DNA from: Bicyclus anynana
Taxonomy: Eukaryota; Arthropoda; Insecta; Lepidoptera; Nymphalidae
Assembly (NCBI RefSeq): GCF_947172395.1
Contig: NC_069102.1
Location: forward strand, 12,176,250-12,240,249
DNA: 64,000 nucleotides
Direction of reading: 5' to 3'
This document shows positions 10,950-21,030 of this stretch, piece after piece. The notes under the pieces are model-generated. The model was not told the DNA's origin. It searched no databases and was given only the letters and a program-made list of their open reading frames with translations. A program made the translations under genes and the position numbers. How positions within the stretch are numbered: the first letter of the stretch is position 1; every line of letters begins with the position of its first letter.

Positions 10950-11128
10950 AAATACTAATATAATATTATAAAGAGGTAGTTTATGGTGTTGCAGGGGATA
11001 ATCTCTGGATCTATTTATGTTCTGTTTCTGTAAATTCTGTTACCACTAGAAATCCACATTATTTGTGAGTATCATAGGCTCGTATTCTCAGAAGAACTAC
11101 GCGGGTGAAATCGTCGGGCGTCGTCTAG
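10950..11128 (+). mobile_element. Helitron-like short element, D2 type
   Basis: It has ATACTAATATAATATTATAA at its left, then AAAGAGGTAG, GGGGATAATCTCTGGATC, TTATTTGTGAGTATCATAGG and a right end GTCTAG followed by T. The right end fits the Helitron CTRR|T rule. The left TC is not intact. Confidence 0.65.
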
Positions 11129-12297
11129 TAGTTCGATAGTAATATGAAACTTGCCTCCGTTCTATTTCATGTCATGTCCTCATATCAACGTCATGTTAAT
11201 ATATTTGTGGAATATGTGTAGGTTTACCTATTTTATGCAAACGCTGTCGTCGCCTTTCAGTCTTATGTGTGAACACAGTCTTATTTGAGGGCACAATATT
11301 AATTATTTGTCAGTGAACTGAAATGCAAATAAAAACAAACACAAGGAAAGGTCATGACAGTGCGTTCACGGTTGCGTTGAAGATTTGCATTTTATATTTT
11401 ATAGGAATAATATTAGTATTTTATATTTTATAGGAATAATATCAAAAGTAAGTATGTGCAACAAACTTAAAATCCCCCTTTTTTGAAGGCGGGTAAAATA
11501 TTACCTATTATGTTGCTTAATAAGTCCTCTATATTCCAGCGAAAGTCTTATTAGAATAGGTACCGCCGTTCCAGAGATTAGCCTGGACAAATAGATAAAT
11601 AAAATAGATATTTAAAATGTTCGTATTTTTATATCGCGTAAAAACTATCTATATGCACATAAGAAAACACAGCCCGACTCGCACTTTACCGTTTTTTATA
11701 AAAGTTATTCTTTATCATTCAAAGTTTCAATTCAATTCAGTTGCAGAGTTAAGTACGATTACTTAGGGTAACATTCACCGATTTTTATCAAAGTTATTTT
11801 TTATGATTCAATTCAATTGCAGAGTTAATTACGATTACTAAGGGTAACATTCACTCTTCGTACAGGTGTAGCGTTATCAATATAATTATTATTGTATAAA
11901 CATTATTAGCGTATCCACATTCATATTTAGTTCGTAGATTATCCATAAGTTTATAACGTACCAAAATGTATCCCGACATATGGCCTGCACAATGCACATG
12001 TGGCGTGCAGGCCACACTAACAATTAACAACTTAAGAACACATTACTAACTCAATGTATTTGGTAATATTAACTATTAAGTCAGTTGAACAGTAAACGGC
12101 GATCGATAAACACGCTTTTCTTTGCCACCTTACCTTCTTACCACACGCGGCAAACAGGGGGCACATTCATACAGTTGCAATATACAGTTACAGTAATCGA
12201 AGCGAAGTTCCTGCATGTGTGCGTAAACAGAATGAACATAGCGCGGGGGGCAGAGGGAACCTGTCACGTTCGTGCCACGCGCGGCGCGCCACGTGTG
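11129..12297. other. noncoding DNA with two local tandem duplications
   Basis: A 31-bp direct duplication built on ATTTTATAGGAATAATAT lies at about 11390-11447. A second duplication of about 80-90 bp lies at 11697-11863 (AAAGTTATTTTTTATGATTC, GCAGAGTTAA, TACGATTACT, GGGTAACATTCAC in both copies). A GC-rich knot at 12240-12295 gives a short open frame with no recognisable protein. Confidence 0.5.
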
Positions 12298-12336
12298 TGA
12301 AGTCTGCCAATCAGGATTAGGCCAGCGTGGTGGACT
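12298..12336 (+). mobile_element. SINE family B, left part of a split copy
   Basis: TGTGAAGTCTGCCAAT through CCAGCGTGGTGGACT matches the family B body and stops abruptly. The family continues 275 bp further on at 12612. Confidence 0.65.
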
Positions 12337-12611
12337 GAGATGGCAGAGATAGTGATTGACCCATTATTTTATGGTAGAGGAAACACCTCAAGCAGGTCCC
12401 AAGACTTGTGACCTTGGGTGTAGGTTTAAAGGATCCTTTCAGAAATCGCTAACGCGACTGGCAGCGTGCCGGTGTTTATGCTGCCTAACAAACAACCGAG
12501 CTCAAGTCATAAAATACCCTTAACCCTTTTATTTATACCAAACACTGAACCCCTCTACAATAACATAAATGATGAATACCAATTAATATTGTAAAATCGA
12601 GGGACTTGTAA
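12337..12611 (-). repeat. decayed family E repeat inside SINE B
   Basis: Read on the minus strand this holds AAAGGATCCTTTAAACCTA, CACAAGTC and CTCTGCCATCTC, in the order seen in the better copies at 15955-16306 and 53430-53761. The second half is diverged. It sits exactly where the family B sequence is interrupted. Confidence 0.5.
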
Positions 12612-12682
12612 CACTTAACCCCTCTCATTCTAAGAGACTCGAACTCAACAGTGAACCGTAGATGGATTCTTAATGATGACTT
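12612..12682 (+). mobile_element. SINE family B, right part of a split copy
   Basis: TTAACCCCTCTCATTCTAAG, then AGACTCGAACTCAACAGTGA and a degenerate AATGATGACT tail. It continues the family B sequence that stops at 12336. Confidence 0.65.
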
Positions 12683-12922
12683 CTAGTGGCTCATGTTTTG
12701 AATCTTAGATACATAATTACCCTGTCGGTAAAAGCTTAACCACTGGTCCATTGGGACAGTCAATTCGTACTGCAGTCGCAATAATATCCAATATAATCGT
12801 TATTTACGATACAGTTTAAGCTATTAAAGTGAATCCAGAAGGATATGCCGCTCACTGGTTTATTGTACGCTCGTAAGACGTAATAAATTGTGTAATGCGG
12901 TATTCAAGTGTCAGTTGCTTAA

Positions 12923-13452
12923 GCCCTCGTTCGCACGAGAGTTTCTTTAACGGACGTTAAAAAAGCGTAAAAAAAGTAAAATGAAGGTCTATTTCCAACG
13001 CTCAAAATTTAAAATGCAACACTGCTCGAAAAAAAGCGTTAAAAAACGCTGTCGCGACATATACCTACTTAGGAATGCGTATTTTGTTGTATTTGAACGC
13101 TTTACTCCGTGATAGCCCAGTGGATATGACCTCTGCCTCCGATTCCGGTCCGAGGCATGCACTTTCAACTTTACAGTTGTGTGCATTTTAAGAAATTAAA
13201 ATATCACGTGTCTCAAACGGTGAAGGAAAACATCGTGAGGAAACCTGCATACCAGAGAATTTTCTTCTTTCTCTGCGTATGTGAAGTCTGCCAATCCGCA
13301 TTGGGTCAGCGTGGTGGACTATTAGCCTAACCCCTCATTCTGAGAGGAGACTCGAGCTCAGTAGTGAGCCGAATATGGGTTGATAATGATGAATGAATGA
13401 TGATGAATGCTTTACTAACGTCCGTTAAAAACACTCTCGTGCGAATGAGGGC
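12923..13452 (+). mobile_element. PIF/Harbinger-like MITE carrying a nested SINE
   Basis: Terminal inverted repeats of about 36 bp (GCCCTCGTTCGCACGAGAGT at the left, inverse at the right, about three mismatches) include an AACGGACGTTA core. TAA occurs on both sides (12920-12922, 13453-13455), the duplication length typical of PIF/Harbinger. Without the nested SINE the element would be about 220 bp. Confidence 0.75.
13107..13404 (+). mobile_element. SINE family B nested in a MITE
   Basis: Complete from CCGTGATAGCCCAGTGGATA to its GATAATGATGAATGAATGAT tail. A 12-bp target duplication, GAA(C/T)GCTTTACT, is at 13095-13106 and 13405-13416, with one mismatch. A short internal deletion has removed the B-box region around TTCGAATCC (the sequence reads GATTCCGGTCCGAGG). 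Confidence 0.85.
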
Positions 13453-13541
13453 TAAAGCTGGGGACAATTCACACTGACTTTTTTGTTTATTGTTAAAAAG
13501 CTTGATTGACATCTTCTCAATATACTCAAAGAAATAAAAAC

Positions 13542-13743
13542 ATCTATACTAATATTATAAAGAGGTAATATTTGTGATGTTGTAGGGGGTGATCTCTGGA
13601 TGTACTGAACCAATTTTGAAAAATCTTTTACCATTAGAAAGCCACGTTATTTGTGAGTATCATAGGCTATATTTTATCACCTGCTTAGTTCCCGTACAGG
13701 AACGGGAACTAAGCAGGTGAAACCGCGGGGCGTCGACTATTAT
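13542..13743 (+). mobile_element. Helitron-like D2 element with internal palindrome
   Basis: The left end is A|TCTATACTAATATTATAAAG. The body has GATGTTGTAGGGGGTGATCT and CATTAGAAAGCCACGTTATT. The right end GGGGCGTCGACTATT is slightly off the CTRR rule. Positions 13678-13695 and 13702-13719 form a perfect 18-bp inverted repeat with a 6-base loop. Confidence 0.75.
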
Positions 13744-14059
13744 GTAAGCAAAATCGGTTCCAGCTGCTGCTAGATCTTTTTTACTAAGCAACCAATTCTA
13801 ATGTGATTTTCATTAAGAGATTTGGTCCATTGATTCAGAAGGAAGGTATATAAGTACCAAAAAACAAAAAACGTTACACAAAACCCTACAAAAACCGACA
13901 ACAACTTTTTTAAAACATGTTCAAATATGACAACCAACCAACAGACGTCTTGAATTTTTCATGATGACTGGAACGTTCGATAGATTATTATAAAAGCCGT
14001 TAAATAAAATGTAAATTTAAAACAATAAACATTATCACCTGTATACTATAATCGGAGTA
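13744..14059. other. noncoding DNA, no gene seen
   Basis: A-rich sequence. Parts may belong to the repeat that ends at 14250, but I cannot place its left boundary. Confidence 0.35.
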
Positions 14060-14250
14060 GCATGGTGGGTCTAAACTCTAACATATCTCACGTAGAATGG
14101 GAACACTAACAATTTTAAAGCATACCCTTTCAAACAAAAAAGAATTTTTCAAATCTGTTCAGGCGTCTTCGAGTAATCGGTGAACATACATAAAAAAAAA
14201 GATTCCGACGAATTGATAACCTTCTCCTTTTTTTGAAGTCGGTTAAAAAT
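14060..14250 (+). repeat. interspersed repeat ending in GAAGTCGGTTAAAA
   Basis: Contains GGGTCTAAACTCTAACATAT, TTCAGGCGTCTTCGAGTAAT, GATTCCGACGAATTGATAAC and a terminal CTTTTTTTGAAGTCGGTTAA. The last block also ends 2003-2082 and 15059-15253. Confidence 0.55.
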
Positions 14251-15058
14251 AGGCTGATGATGAAAGGAAGCGTTGTCTGTATTGCAAGTACACGGGATGG
14301 GTAGCGAGGAGCAACTCTAACAATTGGGTATCCATTCTCTGTAACGACCTTCGCTTTGTCACACAGTCGCCGACCACCTCAGTGTTCGTCGTGTCAGCGA
14401 AAAGGAGCACTAAATAAATCTATTTGTATCATTATTATAAACGCGTTATTTTACGGTTGTTTATTTTTTACACTATTTTGGTTTAACCTAATATCGTGCT
14501 GTCTAAAAAATTTTTATGTTATCAAGGAAATGGATATGATAACATTGGAAAGCCGTGCTAAAATATCAAATATAACGTTGATATCACTGCAAACTGTACT
14601 TTCAGCTTTAAAATAGTCTTTAAGTATTTTCATCTGAAGAAAATAGCGGACAAATCATATAGTGCTGTAAATTGAATTACGGATTGACAATTATATAAGA
14701 TAGAAAGCTCGCTTACAGATATATGCTACAGTTTTGAAATAAAAGTGGGGAGACTTTATTAAAAAAATAAAATGGCCGGCAAAATGGCTATTAATTATTT
14801 AAGTTAAGAGTGACTAGGGAGTGTATAAATTATAGATTACCTCTCTTTAACTTATATACTATAGTTGAGGAACTGAACAATAAGAAATACATCTTGACAT
14901 AGCACAGTATTAGATTAGGTACAGACGAACATACAAAACTGATAGAGACGGATACTTCTCGTTCGAGAAAATGCGTGTGTTGGAATCTAACAAAAATCGT
15001 GATAAATTACGATTAATTACTATCGAAAAGTGTGTACTACCGCCATTGTTATTTTTAT
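14251..15058. other. noncoding DNA, no gene seen
   Basis: The 86-codon frame at 14356-14616 is rich in Ile, Leu and Phe without a domain. No repeat family of this window was found. Confidence 0.4.
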
Positions 15059-15253
15059 TAACCGACTTCAAAAAAGGAGGAGGTTATCAATTCAATTCAA
15101 GCAGTTTAAATCATAAAGATTTTAACTGGATTTTCAGTCATTTCTTTCAGCACTAACTTGGTACCGCTTTCAAGCTGATCAGAAGTTTGCAAGTACGATG
15201 TTATTTTTCAGTTTTTAGTTTAGTAGAAACATTTTTGTGATTTTGAAGTCGGT
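15059..15253 (+). mobile_element. short element with AACCGACTTCAAAA ends
   Basis: The left end AACCGACTTCAAAA and the right end TTTTGAAGTCGGTT are perfect 14-bp inverted repeats about 195 bp apart. No target duplication is obvious. Fragments with the same right end lie at 2003-2082 and 14060-14250. Confidence 0.6.
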
Positions 15254-15538
15254 TGTATTTTTTTATTAAAATTTTTTGACAATCATCAGCGCTGTCTGCT
15301 GAATTGAAGAGACCCCCAATGCACTGATTTTAGTTAAACTTTCAAGTTCACATTTTCCGTGACTTGACTTATACACGTTCCTGCGAACCATGCACCCATT
15401 ATGTGTTTCCCAACAAATGCACGATTTGTGTGCCACTGGTATAACATCTTGATGAATTTATTAGTGCAACGAATATCTTCTATGATAAATTTTTATAATG
15501 GCAACACTTGATGAATTTGTAGGAATATATGAATAACA
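15254..15538. other. noncoding DNA, no gene seen
   Basis: No element end or exon found. Confidence 0.4.
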
Positions 15539-15660
15539 TGCCGGCTAAGTGTGTGTTGCGCCACGCACAGTGTATGGTTCCGTAGATGTACGTAAACCAA
15601 TGCTGACTTAGAATCGAAGTTTTTGAATAATTGACTCTTTAAGTTTTAATCCGTAATTTT
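15539..15660 (+). repeat. left half of a CGGAACCCTAAAA-type repeat
   Basis: CCGGCTAAGTGTGTGTTGCG, GCACAGTGTATGGTTCCGTA and CTGACTTAGAATCGAAG match 38318-38425. Its likely right half is at 16318-16392, on the far side of the family E copy. Confidence 0.55.
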
Positions 15661-15954
15661 AATTTTATTCTATTTTTCAGGTACGTATTTATAAACAACA
15701 GTTAAGCTGGGCTGGCATAGGAGTGACCGACACTTACCTCTAGCTGAGTTTAGCACTTTAAACCTTAATGTTCCAAAAACAGATCTCGAAATTAAAAAAT
15801 GTTGTTAATACACCCATAGTATTTCTTAAAAAATGTCCAATGACACTATGGAATAAACGATTGAGAAAGCATAGGTACCCACTTTACATACGTTACAAAA
15901 TATTCTTCTAGATTAAAACTTTACGACTTTGTCGCCTGCTAAATTACAGCTTTC

Positions 15955-16306
15955 TATGTTATCGCCGCGTTGCAACGACTTGCGGTACGGACGGCTTCAG
16001 TGTGCTCGTGGCGTTCGAGCCGTCCACATATCTTGTTGTGTAATTCTTTATGGGTTACTTAAAGGATAGGCGGGGAGAGTGACTTGAGTGGAAAAAGAGA
16101 GTGTTTGCTAACAGTCAAAGGATCCTTTAACCCTGAACACAACGTTCACAAGTGCGTGACTTCACTCAAGGTCATTCTCTGCCATTCTAGGGTCTTATTT
16201 TGGTTACAGTTTGATTTGTTAATTAAGTTGTCCTGACAAATGTTGTGAATCCATAACCTTTGTTTTCTTATTTTTGTAATCATTTCTGAGATCGTTAAAA
16301 TCTAGT
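15955..16306 (+). repeat. unclassified repeat family E, copy 1
   Basis: Runs from ATGTTATCGCCGCGTTGCAA to CTGAGATCGTTAAAAT. It has CGGTACGGACGGCTTCAGTG, an AAGGATCCTTTAACCCTGAA block and CATTCTCTGCCATTCTAGGG. No inverted ends, poly-A or coding frame is visible. The sharp shared boundaries with 46771-47105 and 53430-53761 show that it is a discrete mobile or transposed unit. Confidence 0.75.
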
Positions 16307-16317
16307 ATATTAATCTC

Positions 16318-16392
16318 TGAGTTGACGCGGACAGACAGACAAAGGGCTATGGTGAAATTATAATGATTTCTTGTTGTCTACGGAACCCTAAA
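16318..16392 (+). repeat. right half of a CGGAACCCTAAAA-type repeat
   Basis: GACGCGGACAGACAGACAAA to CTACGGAACCCTAAAAG. It matches 38945-39003 and carries the 3' end of the family. Confidence 0.6.
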
Positions 16393-16740
16393 AGCGAGAA
16401 CATTGTTCTACATAGTATTAAAAATGTTAAATAAATCAAATGCACCATTTGCTGTGAGGTTCGGATAGTAACAAGTACTCGGTCGACTGCCTTGCCGCCG
16501 GCAATGTTACGAAGCTGTCTTACTTTTATAGTAGGAAACTTTTAAACTAATATAGATAGTGTACGCTAACAACCTTTTTGTTATAGTAGGGAGCCTGAGA
16601 TGCTAAATTTGCATTTACTAAAGCGTTTCAGGGATTAAAGGTAGATAAGTAAAGTACCTAAAACAGGGTGCTCGGGAGGATAGGAACCAAATTGCATAAC
16701 TAATATTTTATAAACCAAAAAATATGTTTTCATACAAAGT

Positions 16741-17246
16741 AATAGGGATGATGACAGTTTTTAAATTATATATAAATTAAGAGTATGCTAATAGTAAAGC
16801 AATTTTGTAAAAGTAACAGGGTATTTGCGATCATTATTTTCGGAGCTACAGGGATTTAAAGGGTCAGATATGCGGCGCTGCCGCGGATCCCTGAAAAACG
16901 CCCCATACAAAATGGTACGAATTAATGACGTCGTTGGTACATACTGATCGTTAGATTTGTATGGGCGTTCAAACAAAATTACTAATATCTTTGTTATTTG
17001 TGCGTTTATGTTTATAGTTAATTCATTAAAAAATGTCACATTTAGTGCAAGGAAGCTAAAACTGTATGAATTTTCATCTAATTACGGCAAAAGATTTTTA
17101 ATAGATTTTGAAATTTTATAATCATATTTATTTTACAAATATCCAGACCATCTTTGCTTTTTATGTATAAATTAGTGAACATTGACCCTATTTAACCGAA
17201 TGTATCATAAAAATAATTATATTCAAACCTAGTCATCATCCCCATT
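16741..17246 (+). mobile_element. MITE-like repeat family I, copy 2
   Basis: It is 506 bp long with ends AATAGGGATGATGAC and GTCATCATCCCCATT. Compared with copy 1 it has about 24 extra bases near 16866-16890 (GATATGCGGCGCTGCCGCGG), which contain a small GC-rich hairpin. Confidence 0.75.
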
Positions 17247-17698
17247 CAAATAATACCGACTATGTACACATGTGCACACGTCTTCACCTAACAAAGCGAC
17301 TACGTTGCATTTTAAAATATAAATACGTCATTATTTTAAGGATGCGTTTAGGGGAAACATTTTTTATGAACTATTTACAAAAGAAATATTATTTACTCCA
17401 AAAATATTCATTTTAGAACACATGATCCTTGAACATTTTGAATTAATTTTTGTTAAAGAACATAACCCTATGGAAAAAACTCCCGAGCACCCTGTATACA
17501 TGATCGCTTACTAAGTAGTAACTAGTTGCTACTTGTATGTTATGTATATTAAAGTTTGTGTAATCACATCATAATTTTTTTCTCATAGCATTGAAATAAG
17601 AAAGTTATATTGTCATAAAAAGGTTAATGAAGGTTAGATTGATATAATTAATAACAAACTAGTCTTTTACCGCTACTACTGTCTTCTAATATTATTTA
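17247..17698. other. noncoding DNA, no gene seen
   Basis: AT-rich sequence with no assignable element. Confidence 0.4.
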
Positions 17699-17893
17699 CT
17701 AGCTGACGCCGCGCGGTTTTACCTGTGTGGTTCCCGTTCCCGGAGAAAAACGGAAAATATATAGCCTATAGCCTTCCTCAATAAATGGGCTATGTAACAC
17801 TGAAAGAATTTTTCAAATCGGACCAGTAGATCCTGAGATTAGCGCGTTCAATCAATCAAACAAACTCTTCAGCTTTATATATTAGTATATAGA
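17699..17893 (-). mobile_element. Helitron-like D1 element
   Basis: On the minus strand the element reads TC (17893) to CTAG (17699) between A and T, as Helitrons do. The body carries GCTGAAGAGTTTGTTTGATT, GAACGCGCTAATCTCAGGAT and the terminal CCGCGCGGCGTCAGCTAG. It encodes no Rep/helicase and so is nonautonomous. Confidence 0.85.
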
Positions 17894-17938
17894 TCTAAAT
17901 AATTTATAGATTGAATCACAAAATAACGCATTCAGTAG

Positions 17939-18208
17939 AGCCGTGATAGCCCAGTGGTTATGACCTCAGCCTGCTATTCGGAGTGCGTAGGATCGAATCT
18001 GATCCAGGGCATGCATCTCTAACTTTTCAGTTATATGCATTGTAAGAAATTAAATATAACGTGTCTCAAACTGTGAAGGAAAAACACCGTGAAGAAACCT
18101 GCCAATCCGCATTTGGGGTGTTGGACTAATAGCCTAACCGTTCTCATTTTGAGAGGAAACTCGTGCTCAAAAGTGAGCCAAACATGGGTTGTCAATAATG
18201 ATGATGAT
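17939..18208 (+). mobile_element. SINE family B
   Basis: Starts GAGCCGTGATAGCCCAGTGG. The B-box region is GGATCGAATCTG and the tail is AATAATGATGATGATT. Some 40 bp between AAGAAACCTGC and CAATCCGCATT is missing compared with 34730-35046. Confidence 0.85.
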
Positions 18209-18244
18209 TCGATTCTAATTTTTAGGCTGACACCGCGTGGTGAC

Positions 18245-18425
18245 TGCTATATTAGAAAGAGGTAGTCTATGATGTTGTAGGGGGTAATCTCTGGATCTAC
18301 TAAACCGATTTTGAAAATTCTTTTACCATTAGAAAGCCACGTTATTTGTGAGTGTCATATGCTATATTTTATCCACGGAGTTCCACGAGAATGGAAACTA
18401 GGCGAAACCGCGAGATTCTGCTATA
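18245..18425 (+). mobile_element. Helitron-like D2 element
   Basis: AGAAAGAGGTAGTCTATGAT, GGGGGTAATCTCTGGATCTA and CATTAGAAAGCCACGTTATT are shared with 13542-13743. The right end is eroded (GAAACCGCGAGATTCTGCTA). Confidence 0.65.
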
Positions 18426-18427
18426 AT

Positions 18428-18605
18428 ATATACTTACTAATAATATGAAGAGAAAAGATTTGATTGTTTGTTTGTTTGCTCCGAAACTACTGAACCGATT
18501 TGAAAAATTCTTTCACTGTAGAAGCTACACTATCCCCGGGTGCTGTAGGCTATATTTTATCCCCGTATTCCTACGGGAACGCGAACTAGTCGGGTGAAAT
18601 CATAT
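18428..18605 (+). mobile_element. Helitron-like element, diverged copy
   Basis: Has TACTTACTAATAATATGAAG, CCGAAACTACTGAACCGATT and CCCGTATTCCTACGGGAACG, ending near GTCGGGTGAAATC. It lies immediately after another copy. Confidence 0.6.
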
Positions 18606-19170
18606 ACTTACTTATAAAAAAGTTTATTTTAAAGACATTTTTTTTTACTTTTTTAATTTTCTTTCCTTTTCTTTCTAGTTAAGATACATTATTTAGCTAT
18701 AGGTTGGTAATTTCCACATTCCTTTAAATGTCAAATTACAAGATCGGATGGTTAACGAACTGCCTTGCCCGAGGCACTGTTGCGCAGTACCGACTTTATT
18801 TATACGTAAACTATGTAAATCATACGTATTTACTTGATGCATTAATGAAATTCCTCATTCATGGAGGACTGGATACCATCGAAATAGTAATGGCAGATAG
18901 AATTCTAATATCATCAAGTAATAGTGGAAGATATGGTTCAAATAACATCAAATTGAGTTTTGTTTGTCAGTCTTAGTAAGTCGTTACCCACAGATTAATC
19001 AATAATATACAGATGGAGCTATAGCAGATGGATAATATATGGAACACGACGGTGTCGTAGCCGTCGTACTTTTTGAATACAAAGTTCAAAAAATAATACA
19101 TTTTTGAGTCAGTAACACACGAATCGTCGCATCAGTAATTTTCAAAAACTAAAGAAATAAGTTGAATTGG
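18606..19170. other. noncoding DNA, no gene seen
   Basis: An 82-codon frame at 18728-18976 has no domain I recognise and no splice or codon evidence. Otherwise nothing. Confidence 0.4.
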
Positions 19171-19700
19171 TAATTATAGTGATTATTATATTAATTTACA
19201 TAATAAGTGTTATATTATGAAAAAAGTTTATATGCGGATGTCAAGAAGACGCGTGACGTTAAATTTTTTATGGGTTTCACCTGCTTCACCACGCTGCTTG
19301 TAGACTCATTCTGAATTTATTATTTATTCTGTTATACTTTCATACATTTTTCATTATTTCATTCGTACGCAAACTACGCCAATAAACAACATCTAATGGG
19401 CAAACCATTTACAAAAACTAACGAATTAAGATGGAGTATTTTTATTGGTAATGATTGATTGTTATATTAATTTACGTAATAAGTGTTAAATTATGAAAAA
19501 AGTTTTTATATGCGGATGTCAAGAAGACTCGTGACGTTAATTTTTATAGGTTTCACCTGCTTCACCACGCTGCTTGTAGACTCATTCTGGATGTATTATC
19601 TATTCTGTGATATTTTCATTATTTCATTCGTACGCCACTACGCCAACAAACAACATCTAATGAGCGAGGATCGAACCTATGTCCTCTCGTGTATATACCT
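19171..19700 (+). repeat. two-copy tandem duplication, about 276 bp apart
   Basis: Both copies share ATTATGAAAAAAGTTT, ATATGCGGATGTCAAGAAGA, CACCTGCTTCACCACGCTGC and AAACAACATCTAATG. The first copy is at about 19171-19446 and the second at 19447-19670. The second copy carries a 78-codon frame (19483-19719) that is broken in the first, so coding is doubtful. Confidence 0.75.
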
Positions 19701-19939
19701 ACATCAGGCGCCAACGTAACGTAACTCGTACGTAACGTAATGCGACAGTAATGCTATAACATCAATTAATATCAATCGACGACGCGACAGAGCGATACTG
19801 ATAACATCTGCGGTGGACAAAATAATATATTGCTTTCGACACATTCGAGTTATATTACTATTGCAAGTGCAAACATCGTGATCTTGTTCCCTAAGGGCAA
19901 TAGCATATGCAGCGTTTGCACGCTTCTTTGCGTTTTTAA

Positions 19940-20106
19940 TCTATACTAATATAAAGCTGAAGACTTTGTTTGGTTGAACGCGCTAATCTCAGGAACTACT
20001 TGTCCGATTTGAAAAATACTTTAATGTTAGATAGCCTATTTATCGAGGAAGCTTTAGGCTATATTATATAGGGAAAAACGCGGGGGAAACCGCGCAGCGT
20101 CAGTTA
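19940..20106 (+). mobile_element. Helitron-like D1 element
   Basis: A|TCTATACTAATATAAAGCTG at the left and GAAACCGCGCAGCGTCAGTT at the right, where CTAG has decayed to TTAA. A small internal deletion removes the CCCGTATTCC block. Confidence 0.7.
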
Positions 20107-20400
20107 ATCAACTAATCATGACATTCGGGGGTTTTCAACAAATTTTGAAAATCCCTGAATGTCATGATATTATTAATTACACTCACGATCAAGTCGTCAA
20201 GATTCTCTTTCAGTGCGCTTTCATTTGAGACCCCACTCGAGTATATTTGCAGACATTCGGTTGTTCTTCTCCACTTTCAACCCCCATAACTTAAACAACT
20301 TTGGAAACTGAAATCGCTTCGTCCGTTCAGGAGCTACAGACATACAGACAGACATACACGTCAAACTTATACTTAACACCCCTCTTTTTGCGTAAGGGAT
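20107..20400 (-). repeat. interspersed repeat with fold-back end
   Basis: On the minus strand it matches 32637-32965: a CTCTCTTTTTGCG/ACTCCC start, GTCTGTCTGTATGTCTGTAG, GAGCTCCTGAACG and a stretch to ACATTCGGGGG. Here the end is folded back: 20115-20138 and 20145-20168 are 24-bp arms (22 matches) around six bases. Confidence 0.65.
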
Positions 20401-20539
20401 TAAAAAGGAGGAGATTATTATCAATGTTGGTCGACTAAGCATTGATAAGAACCTTGTAAAGCTTTTTAAGCGACTTCTAAAAGGAGGGGTTCCTATCTTG
20501 CTTGGTCGACTACGTTCACGTAAGCAAGCTATTTTTCAG

Positions 20540-20710
20540 ATTGTATAAGTGCCGTAGGCTCCTTATTGGGACCTCAGCGTCAAACCAGGTGGTTTGGTCG
20601 AGCGCAGAAGCATTGCCTGATGGACCCGAAGGCAGAAGAGACGGGCGGATGACTCTGTAAGAGAGTCTCCTCTGAGACCTCGGCTTAGAGGGTCGGGTAG
20701 GGTAAGTCAA
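20540..20710 (+). repeat. GC-rich interspersed repeat, family O
   Basis: Second copy of the repeat at 6150-6450, with TAAGTGCCGTAGGCTCCT, GGTTTGGTCGAGCGCA and GAGTCTCCTCTGAGACCTCG. A 64-codon minus-strand frame across it is not shared with the other copy. Confidence 0.6.
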
Positions 20711-21030
20711 GTGTAAGTGTGAGTATATGTGGACTAAAGTGGTACATGCTTGCGTCGAAAGTTACTTTAAACCTAGCAACACATTATTACTCGTAGAGCG
20801 ATACCTACTCTTAGGCAAATAATATCTTAAAGTAGATATGTAAGGGAAAATCCCGCGCCTCTTGACTTTTAAGTGTCTTATGGACATGGCACAACCAAGA
20901 CTTTTTTTTTTTAATTTAAACCTTAACCCATTTTCTTCTCTCCACTGAGGAAGAGCGCGCGTTACAAATTGAATTTCATCATTATTTTCCTATAACAACA
21001 CATCATTTAAGTTGCACTATATTATAGAAG
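20711..21030. other. noncoding DNA, no gene seen
   Basis: No exon or repeat recognised. Confidence 0.4.
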
